Shown: positions 25,261 through 37,129 of the stretch, in pieces
Numbering within the stretch: position 1 is the first letter of the stretch
Layout: every line of letters starts with the position of its first letter
Origin: Psilocybe azurescens
Lineage: Eukaryota > Basidiomycota > Agaricomycetes > Agaricales > Agrocybaceae
Assembly: GCA_023853785.1 (NCBI GenBank)
Contig: JAJIRX010000621.1
Location: forward strand, 1-64,000
DNA: 64,000 nt
Direction: 5' to 3'
Notes under the pieces: model-generated
The model's database searches: none
What the model was told of the DNA's origin: nothing
Seen by the model: only the letters and a program-made list of their open reading frames with translations
Position numbers and translations under genes: made by a program

Positions 25261-26466
25261 TTAGACCTGATTGCCCCCAGATGTGTCATCCGCACTGAAC
25301 ACCCTCTTCACTTCGATCACCGGTATCGGCCCCGCATTGTCTACCCGAACCGAGGCGCTAACTTCTCCAGTGGTGTTGAGACTGTGGCCGCTGCCACTCT
25401 CTTGCTGTGATCCAAATTGGAAGTTGCTGGATATCTGTGTGAGCGTGACCGATGTATCTGCGCTGTTGGTGTCTATAAGAGCAATTCTGGCAACCAGAAC
25501 TATTGGTGCCATCGCCTGGTTCTAGGTTAGAGCACAGAATAATTATATCAACATTAGAAAGTACGCACTGCGACAAAATTGAGAATTACTTGAATGTAAT
25601 AGTCAGCTTCACTCAAGGGAGATCCGATCACGCTGAATGACGGAACAACGATGTTTATGGCTTCGAGGAAGAGGACCAGTGAGTAAGCTGCAGCTGACTC
25701 GATGATCCTTATTACAATGCGGTTGAATATTCCGTTGGATCGTGAACCATTTAATTGAGAGACGGCATGTATTCTGTAACCAATAAGAAATGTTGTGATC
25801 AGTGGTGCCCAGCGACACAAATGTCAGAGCACTTGAGATATTATTGCCTAGAATAGCATTCGCGTCACTGGTTAGCTCTCCGAATTTTACACTTAAAATC
25901 GTTGTCGCAACAAGGAGGCCTGCAATGACATATTATTACTGGAAATGATCACGCGGAAATTTCATCCGTGGAGCTTACCCAATTCAGCGACTAAAAGTAC
26001 CAGTGGAGCCGAAATCACCCAGAACAACTGTCCCCAGACGTGGTAGCATCTCCATATCTGTCAATATGTTGATGAGAATTTAATAATAATAAATAATGCT
26101 GACCAACCAATAGTCCGTCGGAAATAATCAACAAGGAATTCCGTAAAAGATAGAGAGTGCCAGGGTCCATTGAAGGCCATCCCCATTTTTGCCAAAAGAT
26201 TGATTTTCGCTTGTCTCCGTTTATCACAACTACCCAATCAAGGTCGTACCATTCCACGATGAAGACCAGGAGGTAAAAATATATAGTACAGAAATGGCGG
26301 CGAGAACAATGCAACGATTTAAATTCATAGGCTTCTTGGATACTGTAGAACACATCATTGACAATTTTCTTTTCAAGTCAATGGAAAAACTGGCAGTAAA
26401 GGTATATGGTTCCTCCATATACCATAGTGTATATGCCTGATCCACGTATGTATGCTTTGGTGACAA
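25261..26466 (-). CDS. Multi-pass membrane protein, copy 3, most complete
   Basis: Exons on the minus strand: SGIYTMVYGGTIYLYC (near 26430), then after a break CIVLAAISVLYIF, the loop VINGDKRKSIFW, LLIISDGLLV (near 26110), an intron ending in CAG, WRCYHVWGQLFWVISAPLVL (near 26030), the helix segment LTFVSLGTT, IRIIESAAAYSLVLFLEAIN (near 25690), VVPSFSVIGSPLSEADYY, and the tail exon at 25261-25512 (MAPIVLVARIALIDTN...). It aligns along its length with copies 1 and 2 and is the only one keeping both the central exon and the tail. A single-base frame change near 25815 is needed to join LGTT to FLIGYRIH, so it too may be damaged. Function unknown. Confidence 0.5.
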
Positions 26467-28509
26467 TCACAGAAGTGGTTATTTACCCATAAGAAAATTC
26501 AAAAGCATTGAGCTATTGAGGTTGCCGCTAATTTCATTCTCTTAAACATGGACTGCGATTGGAATATTAGGGTAGGCATTGAGAGATGCTTTATAGTTAG
26601 TGATCTTCATCCACTGAACACCTTATAAAGTCATCGAAACCCCAAATGTCATCTTCTAACATCGATACTCTCCCTACACATCCGATATAGCTGACCCTAA
26701 GAAGATTATGGGGTTGGCATATCAAGACCGGGGTGAGCTCGCGGAATGTACAGATTAAATAGTTCATGCTCGAAATACCGTCATGATATTTGAGACCATC
26801 ATCCAACCATCATACACTCCCATTTTTATTAACCAGATATACGTATGCCGCAACCTGAGCTGGGAGATATGTGACAAGTTAACTGACATCTGGTTGTCCC
26901 TTTGATTTATTGCAGGTCTATCTCACACTGAAGGATATGATATCAGTGACCAGTTGGTCTAATTTATCGTTAGGAGTATGGAGCAGTAGAGTAGGAACAG
27001 TCATCAAAGGGACTCTCGATACTGATGAAGTACGAACATGTCTGGAAAGGGGACGACATACGGCAGCATCTACAAAGAGAAATGATCATACTGTGTTCAC
27101 TATGTCCGTTAATGATTGACATCGAGCTGATCATTGCTGTGTATGAAGCCATTGTATTTCGTAGGTATGGGATAAGACCACTGTGCTACATTGTTCAATG
27201 TTAAATTATAGAAAGAGGGAATTCGAAACAAGGTATCCATGGATGCAATTTCAAGCCTATCTACGAAGTTCAAGAATTCAATGTAGTACAAGCTTAAAAT
27301 AGAAGTGGGGAGAGAGCACATCTGACATTGCTCCAAGGACTCAGAACAAGGTAAACTACCCAAAGCAAATCCCCCGACTCTCATCATGCACTCGGGCTAT
27401 TTGTGGACTCGCTCAGGAGCGATAAGTGTCCTCCTTTGGCATTTTTCCTGCTACAGCTCTTTCCGGGTCACAGTCGCAGCGATGAGAATATAGAGCGGTG
27501 GAAGAAGCGATATAGGGCAAAGATATCTCAGGGAGGCCTACACTGGAGCCGTATCTCGCTTATGGTCAAGGATGGATAATTGGGTGGATAATAAAGTGAA
27601 TATGGTTGCGGGTGCGGGTATGGATGAGTATATCATGTTAGCCAAGATAGATAGCGCTATTATAGAAGATACGAGATCAAGAAAAAAGTCACATAACACC
27701 ATCTGAACTCCCAGGAGATGTTTAGCGCCCTGCTCATCATTTGTGTCCACCTATGAGTTTTGAGGTGTCTATATCGATGATATCGAGCCCTATCCGACCC
27801 ATAATGATTCCAGTTTCTTCAAATCACGGACGTACTAAAATCAGCGCATCAGCGCATTATGTCCTCAGTCCAAAGAAGTAAGCACCAAAGAAGCATGGGA
27901 AGGACACAACAGACCTATTCAGAGAAGTGGCTAATATAGGTAAAAGCAGCGCCGGTGTGCATACTTGCTTTCTGTACTCTCATCTCTATACGAGGCTCAG
28001 AAGGCGTCACATTGACAGGTCTTATCAAGATTTAGTATCGTAGTAACGATCATCGTGTATTGCAGCCGCGATGGTCACAATGCCCAAAATATCTACACGA
28101 CATCCTGTGTATGAGGATTACTCCGGAGATCACCTTGAAATAGGTCGCCAGTCAATCTTTACCTCCTCGAGTAAGGCGTAACTGGGTATATTCAGCAAAA
28201 AGTGGCAAGGACACAAGCGAGCTCTAAGTACAGTGTGAACTGAAAAAAAAAAAATCTGTGCTAGATCTCGACCTCCTAGTCAAAATAGTGTTTGAAGTGC
28301 ACTGCGTGGGCCAATTCATCAACGTAGTACTCGACGATAGGGTACTCAATACATCCTTAACTTGGATGATCTTTGGCTATTTTCAGCAAGGAGGATACTG
28401 GGTCTGCTTCCTCAAATTCTTGATGGTCGATGTATTTGACGATGGTATTATTTTCGATGTCTAACTTGGATGGTGGGGAGTTGTGAATGAAGAGAGGTAT
28501 GTGCGTGCG
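26467..28509. other. Intergenic stretch with short unassigned frames
   Basis: Minus-strand frames at 26597-26806, 27109-27387 and 27538-27750 are open. The last has a hydrophobic helix (LDLVSSIIALSILANMIY) and could be an exon of another membrane protein, but nothing joins it to a gene. Confidence 0.25.
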
Positions 28510-28800
28510 TGCATGAAGATTTACACATAGCTGGGTTGTCGCTTGTTTGGTCTCGGTGCTATGCACAACTTCCAATTCCAACACTGCCACTTCTTCGTGT
28601 TCCCTCAGTGAAAAATATACACTTCCAAAAATCATGTCCCAGATTAGGTTTTGTTCGTCGACCCAGCGCTTTCGCTTAACCTAATCGGGTTCACAGCTTA
28701 TGCACAGCCTCGTGAACTGTGGAAATGCTCTGGACTATAGAATCAACAGTGAGTAGCAATTGGCATGAATATTCAATCGACGGACTAACTACAGTGGCGA
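28510..28800 (+). repeat. Dispersed repeat, copy 1
   Basis: Aligns with 39165-39450 in the same orientation: both contain TTGTCGCTTGTTT, then GTGAAAAATA-ACACTTCCAA, then AGCCTCGTG near the right end, and ATGAATATTCAAT or a close variant. Identity is moderate, so it is old. An ORF on the minus strand (28357-28635) overlaps it, but its frame is not conserved in the other copy. Confidence 0.5.
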
Positions 28801-29190
28801 CATGACATTATAAAATTGAACATGCCAATAGATGGCGTTCGAGTAGAAGCATATTGTTCTTTTATCTAGACCCGTATGAGGGGGGATTGATTTAGAGAGA
28901 ATCAACGATAGTTTAAGATAAACTGTATTTACGAGTTCTGAAGATACGAGAGAATACAACAGCTATAAGTACTGTAATCAAGTAGCACCGGCCGACTAGA
29001 ATACTACAAAGTCTAATCAAAAGATCGTACCAGAAATGACGAGAACACTGAGAGTAATGGAGTGTCCTAGGGTCCTAAGCTAACACGCTAAGGTAATTTG
29101 ATTGTCATCAAGACGGATGGGGTAAGGATTTGAGGATATAAAGTTACAAAAAACGGACAAATTAACGCTTACAATAAGATGTACGACATT

Positions 29191-29978
29191 CTAGAGGATC
29201 ACCATGGCGATGACCACGAAGGAGTAGGCCAAAATCGCCACAAAGATCCCCGCATCTTGAGTCGACCCGCTCACACTACTTGCAAGACTGGGAGTGAGTA
29301 CGGGCTGGTTGGATGATTGTGTTATGGCATTATTCGCTGTGCTAAGTGTGAAAGCGAAGGTGGGGGTGGTCTTAGTTAGAGATATATTTGATGTAGAAGA
29401 CGAAGATGTTGTTGCAGACCTTGTCGTTACTGGAGGTGCAGTCGATGGCAAGGGCTCAATTGTGGTTTGAAACCTTGTTGTTAATGTATGTGCAGCTGTC
29501 CGAGTCGTGGTAGTATCTGCGGATGCAAACAATGTTGAGCTACTTCTAAACCTCTTTGAAAGGGTGAAGCACCTACGTATAGTAAACGTCGTCGACAAGG
29601 GAGGTCCCACAGGTCCCGAACAAAGCTCTCCATCCGGGCAGCATCCAACGATTCCATTCGAAGCCAGAACACAGTAGGTGTCCGGCTGGCAGCATGATCC
29701 ATCTATGAGCGCTGATAAGACAGTACACGCACTAAAAGATGGGTAATGTGCTCACCAAAGCAGCATTGCCAATCTATGTTAGGGCAGCAGAAGTTAAATT
29801 CACAGGGAAACTGAGGAATGGGGCAAAAACCCTGTCGTTTTGCAAGGTCTAAGAGGCCGCGAATTGTCGCCGGGCGTTTTTCTGCAACCGACTTGAAAGC
29901 AGGAAGTAGTTGTGTGGCAGTAGAAAATACAATTACGTATGACAAGAGCAGTATAAACGCTGCGAACGGAGTAGGCAT
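29191..29978 (-). CDS. Cysteine-rich secreted protein, probably GPI-anchored
   Basis: Two introns give a clean model: exon 1 29756-29978, intron 29703-29755 (53 bp), exon 2 29577-29702, intron 29517-29576 (60 bp, in frame), exon 3 29191-29516. The protein starts with a signal peptide (FAAFILLLSYVIVF), then a Lys/Arg-containing linker ending LAKRQGF, which could be a Kex2-type site. A compact domain follows with about 16 cysteines arranged as CC pairs (FNFCCPN, WQCCF, SCCQPDTYC, GCCPDGELC). Next is a Ser/Thr-rich stalk of over 100 residues and a C-terminal hydrophobic segment (FVAILAYSFVVIAMVIL). This is the layout of a fungal wall-anchored or membrane-anchored protein. A role at the cell surface is inferred; the domain family is not recognised. 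A broken paralogue lies at 38618-39097. Confidence 0.75.
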
Positions 29979-30539
29979 AGTGAGCTAATAAGATGGGTCT
30001 TTGAATCAAGGGAGATGGTGAAACTTTGTTTTTGTACGATATTGCTTTGAGTATGAGCAAACTTGTCATTCCCATCGCGTTCTGTGTCAAATTCGGCAGA
30101 GATCATAACACGTTGTACTCCATCTGGCCAATCAATGCGCATTTCATTTTAATGACAGACGTTGGATATATATAGTCCTGTAATTCGCCTCCGGCTACCA
30201 GAGCATGCCTGTAGTGGTCATTGCTGTCTGATGACTGCATTATTCTTATTTCAAAAGAACGACGACGAGGCATGGAATGATAGTGAAATCAAAGATACTT
30301 TGCAACGCCAGGACACATGTTATCCCACTGTCATTCTCTAGGGCCTCAATATCAGCACATCCACTGTCCTTGACTTTGATGAACGGAGATCCCCGGCCAG
30401 ATCAAGTGGGCGATATAATTAGCGCCCAAGACTCCGGTGTCTGGGATTTTGTTACCTCAAGTTTCTCGCATAGCATCGATGAGATGAAACCGTTTACTGA
30501 AAGACCGACAATGGAATGATAATGAAAGGGCATTTTTTT
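29979..30539. other. Upstream region of the cysteine-rich gene
   Basis: Holds the presumed promoter of the minus-strand gene. A TATATATAG-like element lies at 30167-30175 and would read as a TATA-type site about 190 bp from the start codon. A plus-strand frame at 30277-30519 has no recognisable domain. Confidence 0.3.
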
Positions 30540-33200
30540 TTGTACTCGGTCAGTAACGGGAGATTAAACCGAGAAGACACCGATAATCGCATAGGGATCA
30601 GCGACTAAATAGGATTCGTGTAGATCCAAATTCTATATTCTATATTCCGTATTCTGTATTCTGCTTCTTTTACAAAGTAGTGATACCCAGAATGGTTACA
30701 TAACACAGTACCACTCAGTATAGGCTCACTGCGCGAAGATTAATTCTTTTATTGAAGAAGAAAAGGAAACGTTCATAATTTCTACTCCCCCAATACGGTG
30801 TGTAGCGTGAGGTGAAATTAGCAGCTTGCAAGAGCTCCAAAGTAAGGCGCTCGTAGACGCGAGGGGGAAAAGGGGGAATTAATCACGATGAGATTCTGCG
30901 GCTCTGATTCCAGACTTGGTGCAGTTGCTCATCGGACTCAATTCTAATTATACCACATCGCATTGTGTCGTATTGTATCTCATCGAAATAGTATTACATG
31001 CATCACAAGAAGAGACCCAGGGCTATTGTAGTGATTATAGTGGAGTACGCCAGACTGGAGGTTGAACTGCAACTTCAAGTATAACGTAGCCAGATAGCCG
31101 TAATAAATGCCTCTAGAAGGCCATATTCGAACTCTCCGTTAGCGTAATATCCGTCGACTAACAAGGTCCGAAATCAAAGAGAAGCTTGTAATGGAAAATA
31201 AAAAACGAGATTCATATTCAGACGACCGAAGGATTTATGGACATGCTATTGCTCGATGAATCAATGCGAGGGATACAATGTGATGGAACAGAGAAGGGCG
31301 CAGAGGTGAAGATGAGATGTTCAGACTCAGTGTCAGTGCAATCACTCTCATCAGATTTGTACGCATCCATGTCACTTCGCATTGTATCATCACAGAGGAT
31401 TAAAGAGGTATGTCGGTTATCACATCATAGACACCACAGAGGAGCGTTTGTATGAACGCCGACAACCAGAATGAACGTGGACGATAAACAATACAAAACT
31501 CTTGAAAGCGGAAAAATGAGGCAGATTCCGATCACCTCTTCCTTGGTCCCTCCTCTCTCCTCCCATGGCGCCCGTGATAGATCGACCATCCCTTATGGAC
31601 CCCTTGTCAAACCCAGGCTGGCTAGTATCTCCCTATCTCTATCCCTCATGGGAATGATGAAGACGAGCCTGCGGCTGCAGCCGCCCTCCGAGACCTCTAT
31701 CTCTGATCTGGCAGTGAACAGTGACGTGTCATTTACTTGCTCCATCGTCATTTCCTCTATCCATCCCCTTCACTCTTCCTCCCCCTTCACTCTTTCTCCC
31801 CCTTCACTCTTCCTCCTCCCTTACCCTCTTAATATTCGGTGTGGTGGGAATGGATGCGACGTGACTTCGATAGGATACTATTCTAATCCGATGCGAAGTG
31901 GCATGGCATAGTACCGTTGGCTTGCGTTGGGTTATTCACAGTCCCTCATTCTCCCCATTTCCGTCATGTCGCATGATGAGTTTTTTTTCATGCTGCCCAT
32001 TGTATCTACCATCTGTAGCTGCTCTTTTTACTTTCTTTACCTTCTTGTTTTTACGTTCATTCCTCCGGCCCCTTGTCCCTCGCATCTGGCAATCGTTTCT
32101 GAATTCTTTCGAACCACATTTATCCTCTGAACCTTCGTTTCTTATTCCTATTTATAAGTTTTGTTTCGTTTTCGGATCTGCTACAGAACACAGAACACGA
32201 ACTGCAAGCTGCACGACCTGCAAGTCGACTCAATATTTACTTTTATCCCAATCTTGTTCTCATACCCTAGCGTTCACGTTCATTCTGGCTGTCCTCGTTC
32301 GCACAATATTTTCTCCTTGATGATACCATGCGATTCGCTGGATACGACATGATGCGAAGTTACATGGGTGGGTATGAATGCGATGACAGTGAGTGCACTA
32401 ACACTGAGTCTGAGGGTCTCATCTCTACTTCTGCGCCCTTCTCTATTTCTTCTCATTGATTCATCGAGCAAGGAGCATCCGTCCTCTGGATCTAAACTTG
32501 ATGTTTCTTGAAGATCCCTGCTTGGATATCGGATCTTTTTACTGGACAAAAATTACCTTAACGAACATCCAGAATATAATATCCTAGACGCCTTTGTTAC
32601 GGCTCTCTATCTACGTTATACTTGACTTTAACGTTCACCTCCTGAAGTCTTGTTCACGGCCATTTCTGCTCGCGCGGCGTACTACACTATAATCACCATG
32701 TTAGCCTTGGGCCTCTCTTTGCGATGCGTGCAATGCGATTTCGAGGCGGATCAATAGGACACAATGCAAAGCGACATAGTTGGGTTCGAATCGGATGAGC
32801 AATTGCGCTGTGTCCATATTCCGAGCCTAAGAAGCTCACCTGGACTGTTTCATCTCTTTCCCTGGCATATATACACATACCTGTTGATTCTCTCTATATA
32901 TTGATTTTTTTTGTAGAAGAGCGCTTTATCTTGGATCTCTTGCTATATGTTGATTTCACTCCACTCTGCATACCGTACTGGTGGGGTTGATATTTTCAAC
33001 CTTTCCTTCTCTTTTTCAAGAACGGAATTAGTGCTCATTCAAGGCGCCTACACCGAACAGTGTTGCAATATGCATCACTCTGAGTATTTCTACTTGATAA
33101 AAAAAGCAGAAAATAGGATACGGAATACAAAATTCGGATTTAAGCTCACCCTATTCGTGGTCGCTGATCCTTATGCAATTTTCGGAGACGGTAAAGCCTG
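30540..33200. mobile_element. Fold-back element with arms of about 900 bp
   Basis: The left arm (about 30540-31485) is the reverse complement of the right arm (about 32265-33200) along its full length, with many substitutions. Anchors: GGGATCAGCGAC at 30595 matches the right arm near 33165. The TATTCTGCTTC segment near 30660 matches near 33110. ACGGTGTGTAG near 30796 matches near 32970. GATTATAGTG near 31034 matches near 32692. CAGAATGAACGTG near 31468 matches near 32283. The centre (about 780 bp) has a second copy at 35680-36330. No transposase is seen. It could be a fold-back DNA transposon or an old inverted duplication. Confidence 0.6.
31490..32150 (+). repeat. Central segment of the fold-back element, copy 1
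   Basis: Shares blocks with 35680-36330 in the same orientation: ATGATGAAGACGA followed by CTCCGAGAC-TCTATCTCTG, then TGTCATT-ACT, and TCGCATGA further right. One frame in both copies reads DDEDEP then LRDIYL or LRDLYL, so it may derive from a coding sequence, but the frame closes quickly. Confidence 0.5.
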
Positions 33201-33940
33201 AAAGGTACTAGAATCATGTTACTTGACCAGCTCCATTTCATATCTGCTTCTGCGATACAAAGAACTATTATTTACGATCTTTAGGGTACTAACTTTAATA
33301 ACAAGGCCTGCTAAATACCGCTATATTGCTTAGAGCAGGCTATCGATGGTCACACACTGCGAAGTACTGTCCGAAAACTTATGGCGTGCGTTCGCAAGAC
33401 TACGTGGAAGATTGATCAAGATTTTGGCTGTGCTAGACTTTGAAATAAAGTTTCATGAGCCATTGAATATGGTAATAAGACCTCCCGTACTGTATGCGAT
33501 AAAAAAATTACTGGTGAGGAGCAGCCAAAACTATATACTTCTCCTACTCCAACAAACGACATACCCATCCAGCCATATATCTGTACAAGAAATATCTACG
33601 CAGGGTCTATTCATCCCTCCTTCGTTCTTCAGCCTCGTATTCCCATCAATCATGCCAAGGGCATCTCCATCAACCTCCAATCCTTGTTCCGCCTCAACCG
33701 CTGCCACCGTTATACACATGGCCCTCTGAAACCGGCCGAGCCCCAACGTCATTTCCGTACCATTCTCTAAGCAGAAGACTAGCTCTCTCGCTAGTTCCGT
33801 TAGGACGATATACACTCTGATGAATAAAGAAATGGTTGTCGCAGTAACTCCAAAAGGTCTGTTTCAGAAGGTCGTGTCTCCTTTCTCCTATGAGCATTAT
33901 GAAAATCACTGATGACTTTGAAAATGGATGAATAATCATG
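33201..33940. other. Intergenic, no supported gene
   Basis: A minus-strand frame of 94 codons (33531-33815) and a plus-strand frame (33346-33729) overlap each other. Neither has a recognisable domain. Confidence 0.25.
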
Positions 33941-34560
33941 CTCCTCGACCAGCTGCTTCGTCAATGGGGCAAGGAGATCTATGTCTGAGTACTTATCCTC
34001 GTTGGAGTAGGCGGCACCGGCCTACCCTAGCAACTCGTGTCTGGAAGAGCTCGGAATGCTCATCGAACAGCCACGCAGTCTGGCGTTGCGGGCAAGGTGC
34101 GTTGTTCTTCGTAACTACGAAGCGTGCTGACACACAAACCGTGTATAGCCGCTGATACGATCTACAGTAATCCGATCTAATCCACACTCGGGCAGCTCGG
34201 GCCCAGATGTGCCAGAGCTCACTACCGCATTGTGTCGGCAGTATATATAGACAACAGCACCGTGTTTTTCCTCAGAGAGAAGATGTTCCAGATAGTCAAT
34301 GATAATCGATCTAGACACCCAAGATGTATGAAGCCTCGATAGTTGTGGGAGATAGGAACTCACAAGAGAACCGTTTTTCCAGAACCAGCTTTCGGAAAAA
34401 ATGTTATACATCAAAATGCAGAAGTCGACATATCGAGGGCTGTGCACACAAAAATCAGACTCCAGTATATATGGAGAGCACAGCCTTGGCCTATTTCTCT
34501 CATTTCCGCACTATCTGCATGAAGTCCTGTCATCTTGCGTTGTACCTAGGTTGATCCCAG
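33941..34560 (-). pseudogene. NACHT-like P-loop NTPase fragment
   Basis: The minus strand reads KAGSGKTVL (Walker A, near 34370) directly before a GT-AG intron (about 34312-34364). It continues with RSIIIDYLEHLLSEEKHGAV and VYIYCRHNA near 34245, and probably another intron after that. This combination is typical of the start of the NTPase in fungal NACHT/ankyrin receptors. No Walker B or repeat region follows and the flanking frames are broken, so this is a relic of a second NLR-like gene, distinct from the one beside the telomere. Confidence 0.5.
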
Positions 34561-35679
34561 ACAAGTAGGAATTGGGACACGCTCTACCTCCACAGAGGCT
34601 CCCTCCGTGTCAGTAGTTTCAAACCATCATACCCCAGTGTTTGCCCTTCCGGGACATTTGATGAGGTCGTCATATTTTTAATACCCCGAATACGGAGGGC
34701 ACAGGATTGGGTAGGTATATTTAGTCTCTGACCATCACAAAAGATGTATCAACAGCAAAGGTGAGGAGATATCTCTGATTTTGTAGCGTCAGATGTGATT
34801 GACCATGTTCTCAGATTTCTCAACGTCTGAAATCGCAGGATGTGTTTTTATGGATGAGTATATATGCGTGTACGCTGTGGTCAACGAGCTAAAGTGGGAT
34901 TAGGATGGAAATGGGGACGGGAATGAAGATGAGAACGTGGGTGACTTACGGGAATGAGGTCGAGAATGGGGGGCCACGGGCCACATGGTATGGGTGAATA
35001 AGAGACAGATGCTAAACTACTGTATCAAGTGTCGTGATTCGCGATGTGGCGAGACAGAAACAAAGAAAACAACCATTATCCCCACACAACACTCCCTCAA
35101 GCTGCTTCGGATGCCACTTCTGGTGCGCAAAGTGTAAGTTTCAGGAGGGAATTGATGTTTACTAGCTGTTGTTAGTATGAGTGTCATTGTTTTGGGGGGT
35201 CGCGGAAGATATAGACAAGGGGAGGGGAAGGGCAGTTGAATAACTATGCACACGTAGAGATATCCAAGACGTGCCAAAGCCGAGCATGGCGTCAAATCAT
35301 CGACTGTTACATTAATATGTAACCATAGAGAAGAGAAACAAAAAAAACCAAGAAATCCAGCAAACTCAACGCAACCTTGTACAACGATATATTCCTCATC
35401 ACTCCTAACACCCTGCCTTCTTGCCCAGCGTCTCCTTCGGCCGGCCGATGAACACTCCGAGATCTTGTTATGTAGTTGTATAACCCTTGTGCTCAACGTG
35501 GAGGACGTCATATTGATGGCTGTATTGTACTTGTAGGATGGGTGAGCAGTAAGATTGAGGTGGCGGCTGTGCGTGATGATGCCAGTGTTGTCTGTGGGAA
35601 TAGATGCGTGGGGTATAGAGCAGGAGCACTTTACATAAGTGGTTCGTGCGCTGATGCGACTCGATTCTTCCCACTCTAA
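34561..35679. other. Intergenic, no supported gene
   Basis: A minus-strand frame of 164 codons (35017-35511) is open but has no domain or signal that I recognise. Nothing else is supported. Confidence 0.25.
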
Positions 35680-36330
35680 GTACCCTTCCTCCGACCCTCA
35701 AGGCCTCATCGATCGTCCCTCATCCCTTGGCTTCCATGATCCATCCATTATGTTTCCCTTTCGGATTTATTTCTATCATCAAAGCTAGGCTGACTGGTAT
35801 TTCAGTATCTCTGTCTATTCTCACCTATAACTCGTCCCCCAAAAAGCGTTATCCAATCACATCGATCATCTTATCGCGATGATGAAGACGAACCCACATC
35901 TGCAGAATCCCTCCGAGACATCTATCTCTGTTCTGGAAGTGATTAGTGCCTAGTGATCAGTAATATGTCATTCACTCACTCTGTCGTCGTCTCCTCCCCA
36001 ATCCCTTCTGAGTCTGGACTCTGTACCGCCCCGTGATAACCTCTTCTTCCCCCTTTCACCTTCCACATTCTTCTTTATTACGCAATCTGCGTTTCACCCT
36101 CTTTGTCTTCTTCCCCTTCCCCTCTCATATACGATGTGCTGCCATTACATGCGATGCGACTTCGGATCGGACACCATTCGACTCGATGCGAATCGCACCG
36201 CATGGTTGGACTATGTTGCGGGTTGGATTCTTCACACTCCCATTATCCATCACGTCGCATGACGTATTTGTTTTTATTTTATCCACTGCATCAATCATCT
36301 GAGTTTGTTCTTTTTGCTTTCTGGAAGAGC
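35680..36330 (+). repeat. Central segment of the fold-back element, copy 2
   Basis: Second copy of the 31490-32150 segment, same orientation. The flanking arms seen around copy 1 are not apparent here, and element A begins about 100 bp to the right. Confidence 0.5.
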
Positions 36331-37129
36331 TTTCATTTGTTTTAGCTTTCTGAACCCCCGAATGCTTCTGGCTATCTATTTTATGCCCAACCTCTACCCC
36401 CGAGACTTCTCCCAGAGATTTTGTTCCCATTGGCAGAGGTAGCGGTGTACTTTACCTCCACCCATATACTCCATGTGGAGTCCACCAACTCCATACAGAA
36501 GTGGTGGACTCCACATGGACTCCATCTGGAACATATCCAAGTGTTCAGAAAGTTATCTTTGATAGGTGGAGTTCAGGTGGACTCCAGATGGACTCCAGAT
36601 GGACTTCAAGCAATTCCACTTGAATCCAACTGGAGGCCAGGTGGAGGCCAGGTGGAATCCAGGTGGAGTCCAGGTGGAGTTCAATTAGAATCCACCTGGA
36701 CTCCATACCTGGATAACAATATTCCAGCTTAGGCCATCAGAGAGCAGACTTATTGAATTTCACAAAGTCCAGCTATAGTCAGATTTTAATTGGAATGTAT
36801 TTTCTTAGAGTAAATTCATGTAAGAATGTATATATAATATATTAAAAACTATATACTACATTATTATCTACAATATTATCTACTAGCGAAGTTCATCACC
36901 ACTGAAACATAAAAAAGAAATATATAAAAATATATAAAACAAAAGAAATAGAAGAAAAACATACAAAACAGACAAAAAAAGGAGGCGAGAGGGTACATAG
37001 TTGGTTCAAATAAATATAGAAGCATATGAACATGAAAAAAAGAGAAAACGAGATAAAAAAAAAGAAAAAAAGAAGAAAAAAGGGGGCGAGAGGATGGCCG
37101 TGTCGCTCGTAGCCCCGCCGTACGCATTG

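Noticed and set aside
36437..36444. A true 8 bp target duplication for element A
   Set aside because: Best octamers differ at two positions and the outer flanks are unrelated sequences.
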